This document shows, piece by piece, positions 1-5,010 of a stretch of DNA of 5,010 nucleotides. The translations under genes and the position numbers were made by a program. Origin of the DNA: Methylococcaceae bacterium (GTDB lineage Bacteria; Pseudomonadota; Gammaproteobacteria; Methylococcales; Methylomonadaceae); NCBI GenBank assembly GCA_030699345.1, contig JAUYMX010000271.1, forward strand, positions 1 to 5,010, given 5' to 3'. How positions within the stretch are numbered: the stretch's first letter is position 1; each line of letters opens with the position of its first letter. Under the pieces are notes generated by a model. The model ran no database searches. It saw only the letters and a program-made list of their open reading frames with translations, and was not told where the DNA came from.

Positions 1-138
1 CGTGGCGACGCATTATCTTTCCAACTATCTCGGTTGGCGCAGGCTGGTCGATCGCAGAAATACCGCCTTATCATCGACCGCCTTCTTGTCCGCCGTTTTG
101 GGGATAAATTATGTTCAACAAGTAACAGTGACATAGCC
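1..138 (+). mobile_element. Probable right end of an IS1595-family insertion sequence
   Basis: The transposase frame stops at 136. IS1595 elements carry their terminal inverted repeat very close to the transposase stop. Read from the right, the sequence ending at 138 starts GGCTATGTCACTGTTAC, the GG-start expected of an IS end. It is followed by the AT-rich octamer TTATTAAA (139-146), which could be an 8-bp target duplication. The left end is not visible, so both the exact boundary and the duplication are inferred. Confidence 0.4.
2..136 (+). CDS. IS1595-family transposase, C-terminal fragment (5' end outside window)
   Basis: An open frame runs from the window edge to a TAG at 134-136 and gives 44 residues. 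It begins VATHYLSNYLGWRRLVDR and ends QQVTVT. The HYL-NYLGWRR segment is the conserved C-terminal signature of IS1595-type (ISXO2-like) DDE transposases, where the last helices follow the catalytic core. The DDE residues and the zinc-ribbon N-terminus would lie to the left of the window, so whether the transposase is intact cannot be judged. The stop lies only 31 bp before the next gene on the same strand, so the IS end must fall in between. The family call rests on recalled motif similarity. I am fairly sure of a transposase and less sure of the subgroup. Confidence 0.75.
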   Translation: MATHYLSNYLGWRRLVDRRNTALSSTAFLSAVLGINYVQQVTVT

Positions 139-156
139 TTATTAAATTAGTTTGGG

Positions 157-163
157 GAAGGGA
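157..163 (+). promoter_or_regulatory. Ribosome binding site that fixes a GTG start
   Basis: The purine run GAAGGGA ends 3 nt before the GTG at 167 and is preceded by GGG at 154-156. It is the only strong Shine-Dalgarno-like run at the head of the frame. It supports the GTG at 167, because the nearby ATG at 178 is out of frame. No convincing -35/-10 pair was found in the 31 bp after the transposase stop. Transcription may therefore start inside the IS end or read through from it. Confidence 0.6.
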
Positions 164-166
164 TAA

Positions 167-982
167 GTGGAAAAGTCATGGAAAGAAGCCATAAAGAAAG
201 TGCTTGCGGAATCTGATATTCCTCTGCATTACACTGAAATATCCGAACAAATATTATCTCGTGGTTACTATGAAACTGACGGAGCTACTCCTGCTGCTAC
301 GGTAAGCGCACAAGTAACGTCGTCAATAAAACATGATGGCGACAAGTCGCCATTCATTCGCGTTGGTAAAGGCATATTTGGACTCAAGACCCCATCCTCA
401 AAGACAATTATTCCACCGTCAACGCAACCTTCCTTCAGCCAAAATAGACTACAAGATCTTGCTGAGTCAGAGGTCGCAGCTTCCGACTCCATCATTCATT
501 CCTTCGGCATGTATTGGCAACGTGACCTTGTGGTATGGCGCAACGATCCAAAAATGTTTGGTAAACAACAGGCACTGTCAAAACCAGTAGATTTTGGCAA
601 ACAAAAAGGAATTTATATTCTATATGACCACCACACAGTTGTTTATGTTGGACGTTGTATCGATCGACCATTGGGTAAACGCCTATTCGAACACACCGTT
701 GATCGGCTAGGTAGTCGTTGGAATCGGTTTTCGTGGTTTGGCTTACTTGATGTAACACAAGAGGGAAATCTTCGAGAAACCACCCTTAATAGCTCTCTAG
801 CTAGTCTTGTTGCTACACTTGAGGCCCTGCTTATTGAGGCGTTGGAACCGCCTCAAAATAGAAAACGTGGCGATGATTTTTCTGCCATTGAATACATACA
901 AGATATTGATCCAGAGCTGAAAGAAAGGGAAATTCAAAGTACTCTTCGATCTATTGAACAAAAAATGCGTGGTGGTTCCTGA
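167..982 (+). CDS. HARE-HTH winged-helix / GIY-YIG nuclease fusion protein
   Basis: This is a predicted DNA-binding nuclease of 271 residues. Residues about 4-73 match the HARE-HTH fold (HB1/ASXL/restriction endonuclease HTH): a WKEAI helix, PLHYTEISEQIL, a second helix region around ATVSAQVTSSIK, and the closing strand pair FIRVGKGIFGLK. A linker covers 75-105. A connecting segment with the look of a family-specific motif follows (FGMYWQRDLVVW, 113-124). The GIY-YIG domain starts at about 147. It shows G148-I149-Y150, Y160-V161-G162, an arginine at 172 in KRLFEH as the likely catalytic Arg, E219 as the likely metal-binding Glu, and the closing PPQN (228-231). All hallmark residues are therefore present and the nuclease looks intact. 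No signal peptide or membrane segment is seen, so it should act in the cytoplasm. It starts with GTG behind a good ribosome binding site. It has no methyltransferase partner in the window and sits next to an IS end, which suggests horizontal gain. By known family associations a role in restriction or in sensing modified DNA is likely, but substrate and function are inferred. Confidence 0.82.
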   Translation: MEKSWKEAIKKVLAESDIPLHYTEISEQILSRGYYETDGATPAATVSAQVTSSIKHDGDKSPFIRVGKGIFGLKTPSSKTIIPPSTQPSFSQNRLQDLAESEVAASDSIIHSFGMYWQRDLVVWRNDPKMFGKQQALSKPVDFGKQKGIYILYDHHTVVYVGRCIDRPLGKRLFEHTVDRLGSRWNRFSWFGLLDVTQEGNLRETTLNSSLASLVATLEALLIEALEPPQNRKRGDDFSAIEYIQDIDPELKEREIQSTLRSIEQKMRGGS

Positions 983-1015
983 TAATAGCTCTGCGCCATA
1001 TTTAGAGTTAAAAGC

Positions 1016-1046
1016 GGCGGATTAAACTAGCGCTAATCCGCCCTAC
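1016..1046 (-). repeat. REP-type palindromic element with GTAG foot
   Basis: A perfect 9-bp inverted repeat is seen: GGCGGATTA (1016-1024) against TAATCCGCC (1034-1042), with a 9-nt loop. On the minus strand the hairpin is directly preceded by GTAG (1046-1043). This is the 5' tetranucleotide typical of REP elements mobilised by RAYT (Y1-type) transposases. The GTAGGGCGGATTAGCGC core is a form I recall as scattered through many gammaproteobacterial genomes. A T-run lies downstream on the plus strand (1052-1058), but it is separated from the stem by 9 nt. This is therefore not a canonical terminator, though it may still protect or end the upstream transcript. Confidence 0.72.
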
Positions 1047-1074
1047 TAATGTTTTTTTCTTAGACTCCGGTGTC

Positions 1075-1215
1075 ATGTCGAATACTAACGAATCTCTTAA
1101 CAAAGAACCTGTAGCTCAACTATCAACAGAAGAACTGCGCTGGCAAGAAACCTTAGAAGCGCTTGATTCAGTTAAGGCCGGAAGATCAATTGATAGCGAA
1201 AGCGTTAGCATCTAG
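1075..1215 (+). CDS. Orphan, probably truncated type II antitoxin-like ORF (46 aa)
   Basis: The frame starts with ATG at 1075 and ends in TAG at 1213-1215. It encodes a small acidic protein with LSTEELRWQETLEALDSVKA at residues 16-35, followed by GRSIDSESVSI. A helical stretch with a 'LRW..TL.AL..V..GR.ID...V' pattern is what I recall from short antitoxins of RelB/CopG-like toxin-antitoxin pairs. Those normally continue with a Trp-rich tail (WL.SWG plus acidic residues). Here the frame stops exactly where the Trp is expected, and no toxin gene follows. After the TAG the same frame reads GLNEQEI and runs straight into the tsaC ATG, so tsaC is in frame with this ORF and only one amber codon separates them. 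The ribosome binding site is weak. This is probably a decayed TA remnant. It could be an intact small protein of unknown role. Confidence 0.5.
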   Translation: MSNTNESLNKEPVAQLSTEELRWQETLEALDSVKAGRSIDSESVSI

Positions 1216-1236
1216 GGGCTGAACGAGCAAGAAATT

Positions 1237-1791
1237 ATGCATCAACACACCTTCAAAATAACCACCGCCGTCCGCCACATTAAAGCTGGCGAGGTAATCG
1301 CGTACCCTACCGAAGCAGTTTACGGCTTGGGCTGCGACCCGCTCAACGAATATGCTGTGCTGAAATTGCTTGAAATAAAACAGCGCCCAATAGAAAAAGG
1401 GCTGATTCTTATCGCTTCGTCGCTGGAGCAGTTGCATCCTTATTTGGTTCTGGGCCCCACCATTATCGAGCGCATCAGCGCCACTTGGCCCGGCCCGGTC
1501 ACTTGGGTGATTCCGGCACAGCCGTGGGTACCAAGGTGGTTGACGGGAGATCATGACTCTCTGGCGGTGCGTGTCACCGCACATCCAATTGCAGCGGCTT
1601 TATGCGAGCGATTCGACGGCCCGTTGGTATCAACCAGCGCCAATCAAACAACACGGCCGGCAATTAGATCAGCAAGAAAATTACTCAAATCCTTTGCAGG
1701 CAGCGGTATTTATATCGTGCATGGCGAAGTGGGTGGTTTACGGCGAGAAACGGCTATTTATGATGCAACTACAGGTCTGCAGTTGCGTTAA
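1237..1791 (+). CDS. tsaC: L-threonylcarbamoyladenylate synthase TsaC (YrdC type)
   Basis: The enzyme makes threonylcarbamoyl-AMP from threonine, bicarbonate and ATP. This is the first step of the t6A modification at position 37 of tRNAs that read ANN codons; the TsaD/TsaB/TsaE machinery then transfers the group. The 184-residue protein is close to the 190 of E. coli YrdC and lacks the extra Sua5 domain. Visible motifs are YPTEAVYGLG (23-32), the KQRPIEKG basic loop (48-55) that binds the nucleotide, WPGPVT (84-89), SLAVRV (108-113) and the nucleotide-site STSAN (132-136). The ATG at 1237 gives the usual N-terminal length before the first strand. Its ribosome binding site is poor: the only G-rich run, AGGGG at 1214-1218, is 18 nt away. 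Translation may be coupled to the small ORF that stops 21 nt upstream. The gene is essential or nearly so in many bacteria. It ends in a hairpin pair shared with convergent genes. Confidence 0.95.
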   Translation: MHQHTFKITTAVRHIKAGEVIAYPTEAVYGLGCDPLNEYAVLKLLEIKQRPIEKGLILIASSLEQLHPYLVLGPTIIERISATWPGPVTWVIPAQPWVPRWLTGDHDSLAVRVTAHPIAAALCERFDGPLVSTSANQTTRPAIRSARKLLKSFAGSGIYIVHGEVGGLRRETAIYDATTGLQLR

Positions 1792-1808
1792 TCAGGTAAA
1801 ACTTGTAG

Positions 1809-1850
1809 AAAAAAAGAAGCGCTGGCTAGTCTAATTAGGCTAGTCAGCGC
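1809..1850 (-). terminator. Probable terminator of the DUF2333-DUF4389 unit
   Basis: A 32-nt inverted repeat covers 1819-1850, with arms of 13 nt around a TAATTA centre. On the minus strand it is followed by a tract read as TTCTTTTTTT (1818-1809). The minus-strand hairpin has two A·C mismatches. The same arms read on the plus strand pair fully, with G·U wobbles at those two places. It lies 27 bp past the DUF4389 stop. It probably ends minus-strand transcription and may also act as a first hairpin for tsaC. Confidence 0.7.
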
Positions 1851-1859
1851 CAACTCCTT

Positions 1860-1885
1860 TAACCGTCGGAAGACGGTTATTTTTT
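1860..1885 (+). terminator. Rho-independent terminator of tsaC
   Basis: AACCGTC (1861-1867), a GGAA tetraloop and GACGGTT (1872-1878) form a perfect 7-bp stem, extendable by the T1860-A1879 pair. Six T residues follow (1880-1885). Both the structure and the tetraloop are typical of strong intrinsic terminators. The 3' arm and T-run lie inside the last three codons (Lys-Lys-stop) of the convergent DUF4389 gene. Confidence 0.85.
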
Positions 1886-2191
1886 GACTTCTTTAGATTC
1901 GGGTACAGTCAAGTCTGCGGTCATATTCCAATCAGCAAAAGGAAAAGGCAGAGCTTCTGTATTAAAGGTCAAAAACAATAGGATGTGATAGGTATAAACT
2001 GCCAGACTACGACCAAAATTAAGGATGTTCTGATTGGCTTTTCCGGTCAGCAGCGTTGATGCCACCTGCAAGATAATTACCGCCCAAATCAGCATTCTGA
2101 CCAAGCTACCAATGGCGGCAAAAATCAGCATGAAAAAAATGCGTTTCCAGGTACTTAACTGGGTCAGGTTATAGTTGATTTGCTCTTCCAT
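1877..2191 (-). CDS. DUF4389 family small membrane protein
   Basis: This is an uncharacterised inner-membrane protein of 104 residues. A short cytoplasmic-looking N-terminus with WKRIFF (15-20) leads into a long hydrophobic stretch at about 18-47 that could be one or two tight membrane segments. Then comes the family-typical block: LLTGKANQN (47-55), FGRSLAVYTYHILLFLTFN (59-77) and PFPFADW (82-88). The C-terminus is charged and ends in KEVKK. The match to DUF4389 is by recalled pattern (FGRSLA, FLTFN, PFPF.DW) and I consider it good. No biochemical role is known to me. It starts 8 bp after the DUF2333 stop, and its GGGGG ribosome binding site (2203-2207) lies in the end of that gene. The two are surely cotranscribed, and a shared envelope role is a fair inference. 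Confidence 0.85.
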   Translation of the reverse strand: MEEQINYNLTQLSTWKRIFFMLIFAAIGSLVRMLIWAVIILQVASTLLTGKANQNILNFGRSLAVYTYHILLFLTFNTEALPFPFADWNMTADLTVPESKEVKK

Positions 2192-2199
2192 ACTCGCAA

Positions 2200-3225
2200 T
2201 TACCCCCGGTTCATAATGTCACGCAAATCTAGCGCTGCTGCGTTGGCACGTGCGATATGGTTAGCCAAAGTCAAAGAATAATTAGCAAACAAGCCGTAAC
2301 CACTGCCGTCCAATACCATCGGACTCAAGGTTGGATTTAATGCACTTTCCAATTCCCTAATCATGATGTCGACGGTACGCATCGCGCGCTTATCATTCAA
2401 GATGTCCGCAAAGTCATGTTTGATGGCTCTTAAAATGTGTAACAACGCCCAACTGGCGCCACGCGCCTCATAAAATATGTCGTCTATCTCTAGCCAGGTA
2501 ATTTTATTGCCTGATGAGCCCTTTTGATCAGCAGCTTGTTTTTCAAGTTCGGTAAGACCTGGGCCGTAGTTACCGGCGGCGCTGCTGGCACTTAATCGCG
2601 TTGACAGATCGCCTAGACGCTTAATGACAACCTCGGTGTATTGCCACAGGTTATCGGCGCGGGCATAAAACTGCGCCTTTTTGACTGGTCCACCAAATTT
2701 TTGCAGTCGCTCCATGTATTTATGCAGGGATTCAACGCCTTTTTCATATTCGGCTTCGGTTGATGGCAACGCCCAAGAGTTGTGCTCATAGTAAAAATAA
2801 GGCTCGGCGACTGCCAAATCCGCATCTTGTTCTGATTGCGACTGATCTCTAGCAAAGTGGTTTCTTAAGGCGGTAGTTGCGTCACGCAGCATAACTAACG
2901 CACCGAATTCCCAGTTGGCAATGTTATCCAGAAATACGCCCGGTGGTGCGACGTCATTAGTGATGTAACCGCCGCTTTTATGTAGCAACACTTCAGCAAT
3001 ATGCGCCAAGGTATTGGTGTAGGTATATCCCAGTGGGATATTTTCTGTGCTGTGAGTTTCTTCAGCACGTTTCAGGGCTTCGTCTTGAATGTTAAATTGA
3101 CCTGGCTCACTGCCCCACCAGGCTCCAAGAATGAACAAGACAATAGCTACGATGAGAAGGAAGACACCAAATCCCCAGAGAATGCCTTTGGATTTTATAT
3201 CGTTAAGTTGTTCACTTGCCGCCAT
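2200..3225 (-). CDS. DUF2333 family membrane-anchored protein
   Basis: This is an uncharacterised 341-residue protein. One strong hydrophobic segment at about 15-36 (ILWGFGVFLLIVAIVLFILG) follows a short polar N-terminus and precedes WWGSEPG. This fits a signal anchor with a large periplasmic, mostly helical domain. Family-like blocks are GYTYTNTLAHIAEVLLHKSG (66-85), then YITNDVAPPGVFLDN (87-101), WEFG (105-108) and ARADNLWQY (188-196). They match what I recall of DUF2333, and the length is normal for the family. No catalytic motif is recognisable. The ATG at 3225 has an AGGA ribosome binding site 8 nt upstream, so the start is secure. It leads a two-gene unit with the DUF4389 gene and lies 111 bp downstream of xerC. 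Function is unknown; location in the envelope is an inference from the topology. Confidence 0.88.
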   Translation of the reverse strand: MAASEQLNDIKSKGILWGFGVFLLIVAIVLFILGAWWGSEPGQFNIQDEALKRAEETHSTENIPLGYTYTNTLAHIAEVLLHKSGGYITNDVAPPGVFLDNIANWEFGALVMLRDATTALRNHFARDQSQSEQDADLAVAEPYFYYEHNSWALPSTEAEYEKGVESLHKYMERLQKFGGPVKKAQFYARADNLWQYTEVVIKRLGDLSTRLSASSAAGNYGPGLTELEKQAADQKGSSGNKITWLEIDDIFYEARGASWALLHILRAIKHDFADILNDKRAMRTVDIMIRELESALNPTLSPMVLDGSGYGLFANYSLTLANHIARANAAALDLRDIMNRG

Positions 3226-3336
3226 TACCGGAGTCCTGTAAAGAAATTTGTCTATGTAAAAACAGAGGGATTTTTGATCTTAAAAGTGGCGCCATGGTAG
3301 CATGGTTTTTGTCGTTTTTGCTTATGACACAAAACG
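3226..3336 (-). promoter_or_regulatory. xerC–DUF2333 spacer with ribosome binding site (3234-3237)
   Basis: This 111-bp AT-rich gap holds the minus-strand AGGA at 3237-3234 with 8-nt spacing to the DUF2333 ATG. It also holds a short palindrome, TGGCGCCA (3287-3294). No hairpin plus T-run was found after xerC. No -35/-10 pair stands out, although the gap is long enough for a promoter. Whether the DUF2333 unit has its own promoter or is reached by read-through from xerC cannot be decided here. Confidence 0.4.
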
Positions 3337-4245
3337 CTACACAGGTTTTTTTTGGGCTCGGGGATGAGCTTTATCATAGACATCAGCAAGATGTTGAAAG
3401 TCTAAATGGGTATAGATTTGCGTGGTGCTAATGTTACTGTGCCCCAGTAAATCTTGCACAGCTCTTAAATCTTGGCTGGACTCAAGCAAGTGACTGGCAA
3501 AAGAATGTCTAAGCATATGCGGATAAACATGTTCGTCCAGGCCTTTTTTCTTACACCACAACGTCAATCTAGCTTCAACACTGCGTTGACTTAAACGACT
3601 GCCACGGTTAGAAGTAAATACTGCAGCTTCGCCGACCGGCGCCATATTACTACGTACTGCCAACCACTTTTGCAAAGCACTAATCGCCTGACTGCCGATC
3701 GGTAACAACCTGGATTTGCCACCTTTACCCAATCGAACAATCAGGGTTTGATCAGACAAATCCACGTCGGTCAGATTGAGCGCCGTCAACTCACTTAGCC
3801 GTAACCCGGATGAGTAAAACAACTCAAACATTGCTAAATCACGAATTTCCAGCACCGAATCAGTACCGGCATCTAACAAGCCATTGATTTGATCGACGTC
3901 GAGTGTTTTCGGCAATCGCCTCGCCTGCTTGGGTGCGCGCACTGGTTTGGCGGGATTATTAGCAACCAGGCCATTTTTAAGCTGGTAATTATAAAAACTT
4001 CGAATCGCCGACAGTTCACGCTGCAGGCTTTTACTGGCGATACCTTGGCGATGGCGGCTGGCGATATGTCCACGCACATCGCTTTGTGTGACATCAAGCC
4101 ATTGCTGTATCGCTTTTTCAGTGCAGTATTGAACGAATTGTTTAATATCTCGTTGATAACTCTGCAACGTATGAGGAGAGGCGCGTTTTTCTACGACGAG
4201 CTGAGTAAAATAATCAGCCAGCACCTGTCCGGCCTCAGGTGTCAT
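3337..4245 (-). CDS. xerC: Tyrosine recombinase XerC
   Basis: XerC acts with XerD at the dif site, under FtsK control, to resolve chromosome dimers at cell division. The 302-residue protein has the SAM-like core-binding domain (about 5-92, with SPHTLQSYQRDIKQF) and the catalytic domain (about 108-296). All active-site residues are visible: R149 in SSGLRLSE, the likely K174 in LGKGGK, H243 and R246 in HMLRHSFASH, H269 in LLGHSNISTT, and the nucleophile Y278 in QIYTHLD. The offsets from E. coli XerC (R148, H240, R243, H266, Y275) are small and steady. XerC rather than XerD is supported by the dapF–DUF484 neighbours, the classic xerC context. The start overlaps the DUF484 gene by 11 nt and has no clear ribosome binding site, so translational coupling is likely. 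No phage or integron integrase features are seen. Confidence 0.96.
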   Translation of the reverse strand: MTPEAGQVLADYFTQLVVEKRASPHTLQSYQRDIKQFVQYCTEKAIQQWLDVTQSDVRGHIASRHRQGIASKSLQRELSAIRSFYNYQLKNGLVANNPAKPVRAPKQARRLPKTLDVDQINGLLDAGTDSVLEIRDLAMFELFYSSGLRLSELTALNLTDVDLSDQTLIVRLGKGGKSRLLPIGSQAISALQKWLAVRSNMAPVGEAAVFTSNRGSRLSQRSVEARLTLWCKKKGLDEHVYPHMLRHSFASHLLESSQDLRAVQDLLGHSNISTTQIYTHLDFQHLADVYDKAHPRAQKKPV

Positions 4246-4927
4246 TTTGGCTTTGCTGCATCAGGGTAATCAATCGGGTACCGATGATTTCGCCCATTTG
4301 CGTTAAAAACAAATGCCCCATGCTGTAATGAAAGCGCCCTTCCTCTCGGCTACCGATGGCAAGAATGCCTTCCAACTCGGTAAACAACAACGGAATAATC
4401 GCGCAGGATTTAACTTCCGGCGCCAATTCGCCAAATAGTACCCGTGCTTGAGCTAAGGTCGGGCGACCACACTTAGGCTGATTTGCGGCCAATTCTTTGG
4501 CAAAGGGTTCAAGTTCGGAACTGCCCGGTTCGATAAACAGGTTGCCGATAGCCGAATCAGTATTGGCTTTAATAATGCGCACCGCCACAAAGTCAGTTAA
4601 AAAATAATCCGACAACACGCTATCCAGATTAGCAACGGCTTCTTCCAAGTTTGTTGAATCAAGTAACGCCAGCGTCAACTGGTGCATACGACTAAACGAA
4701 GCATCGTTATCACGTGCTATGTCAATCAACGCAGTCAGCTGATTTTCCATTTCATGATGTCGGCTTCTAAAAATTTCCAGCTGTTTTGAAATCAGCGAAA
4801 TTGCACTGCCGCTGGGATGCGGAATACTCAGCTTTTCCAATAAATGTAAATGCTCATGAAAAAAATCAGGATGTTGCAGTAAAAACTGCTCCACCTGTTC
4901 TGATGTTAAAGACTGTTGTTCGCTCAT
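4235..4927 (-). CDS. DUF484 family protein (YigA-like)
   Basis: This is a 230-residue soluble protein of the DUF484 family, the counterpart of E. coli yigA, which also lies between dapF and xerC. The N-terminal part carries the family pattern VEQFLLQHPDFF (12-23), IPHPSGSAISLISKQ (35-49) and a helix at about 50-75 that could form a coiled coil. Residues about 80-225 resemble a GAF-like sensor fold, with the strand pattern FVAVRII (113-119) and CAIIPLLFTELEGILAIGS (175-193). No enzymatic residues are known for the family and the molecular role is undefined. The start ATG overlaps the dapF stop as ATGA, and the 3' end overlaps xerC by 11 nt. It is therefore tightly coupled to both, which is the main hint that its level is tied to theirs. 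The family call is firm; any ligand binding is inferred. Confidence 0.9.
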   Translation of the reverse strand: MSEQQSLTSEQVEQFLLQHPDFFHEHLHLLEKLSIPHPSGSAISLISKQLEIFRSRHHEMENQLTALIDIARDNDASFSRMHQLTLALLDSTNLEEAVANLDSVLSDYFLTDFVAVRIIKANTDSAIGNLFIEPGSSELEPFAKELAANQPKCGRPTLAQARVLFGELAPEVKSCAIIPLLFTELEGILAIGSREEGRFHYSMGHLFLTQMGEIIGTRLITLMQQSQNDT

Positions 4928-5010
4928 AACTCTATTTGTCCATCAAAAACAGAAACTGCGGGACCGGTCATCAACACGGGTTCACCGCGACCAGCCCAGC
5001 TTATTTTTAA
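4924..5010 (-). CDS. dapF: Diaminopimelate epimerase DapF, C-terminal 28 residues (rest outside window)
   Basis: Reading the minus strand from the window edge gives 28 residues and a TGA at 4926-4924. They include SWAGRGEPVLMTGPAVSVFD, then GQIEL. The MTGPA.-V-DG ending is the conserved C-terminus of DapF, where E. coli has YMTGPAVHVYDG. DapF converts LL- to meso-diaminopimelate for lysine and peptidoglycan synthesis. The catalytic cysteines lie outside the window. The 4-nt ATGA overlap with the DUF484 gene and the downstream xerC confirm the identification by context. Confidence 0.92.
   Translation of the reverse strand, partial: LKISWAGRGEPVLMTGPAVSVFDGQIEL

Noticed and set aside
114..145. 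Possible promoter TTCAAC / TATTAA before the nuclease gene
   Set aside because: The spacing is 20 nt and the -35 match is poor, so it is not strong enough to list.
1016..1058. Hairpin plus T-run read as an intrinsic terminator of the nuclease gene
   Set aside because: Nine nucleotides separate the stem from the T-run, and the GTAG foot with GGCGGATTA stem fits a REP element better. A role in transcript ending is possible but not shown.
1216..1236. Search for a toxin gene partner of the antitoxin-like ORF
   Set aside because: Only 21 bp lie between the ORF and tsaC, and no ORF of toxin type is visible on either side. A complete TA pair is not present here.
1186..1584. 132-codon open frame on the minus strand opposite tsaC
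   Set aside because: It lies mainly antisense to a well-supported tsaC, its translation has no recognisable domain, and it lacks a convincing ribosome binding site.
3001..3431. Two plus-strand open frames (3001-3300 and 3216-3431) covering the xerC–DUF2333 gap
   Set aside because: Both mostly overlap the ends of confident minus-strand genes. They have no good ribosome binding site and their translations look unlike proteins.
3889..4269. 126-codon plus-strand open frame opposite xerC
   Set aside because: It is fully antisense to xerC and the start of its overlap with DUF484, with no domain-like pattern. It is a by-product of the coding strand.
1..5010. CRISPR arrays, tRNA or rRNA genes, riboswitches
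   Set aside because: No regularly spaced repeats, tRNA-like cloverleaf ends or rRNA segments were seen on either strand.

Overview
The window reads as the chromosome of a gammaproteobacterium. The right half carries the dapF–DUF484–xerC gene order that E. coli also has (dapF–yigA–xerC). The single-domain TsaC is of the short YrdC type found in gammaproteobacteria. DUF2333 and DUF4389 proteins, which I associate with pseudomonad-like and methanotroph-like gammaproteobacteria, lie next to them. The genus cannot be fixed from the sequence alone; a Methylococcales-type organism is only a guess.

Left part (1-1236), accessory. The window opens in the last 44 codons of an IS1595-family transposase. 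The element's end probably lies just after its stop codon. Next comes a 271-residue protein (167-982) with an N-terminal HARE-type winged helix and a C-terminal GIY-YIG nuclease domain. It resembles a stand-alone restriction or DNA-modification-sensing nuclease. A REP-type palindrome with a GTAG foot follows (1016-1046). Then comes a 46-codon orphan antitoxin-like ORF (1075-1215) that looks cut short and has no toxin partner.

Middle part (1237-1885). tsaC encodes threonylcarbamoyl-AMP synthase for the tRNA t6A modification. It ends in tandem hairpins, the second of which is a textbook terminator. tsaC faces the minus-strand genes, and the two terminators sit back to back. The plus-strand terminator overlaps the last codons of the opposing gene.

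Right part (1877-5010), minus strand. Transcription runs from the 3' end of dapF through DUF484 and xerC, joined by 4-nt and 11-nt overlaps. After a 111-bp gap come a DUF2333 membrane-anchored protein and a small DUF4389 membrane protein, separated by 8 bp. This half is a conserved housekeeping block covering lysine/peptidoglycan precursor synthesis, chromosome dimer resolution and two uncharacterised envelope proteins.

The best candidate for something little described is the HARE-HTH/GIY-YIG protein. It sits in a small patch made of an IS end, a REP element and a toxin-antitoxin remnant.
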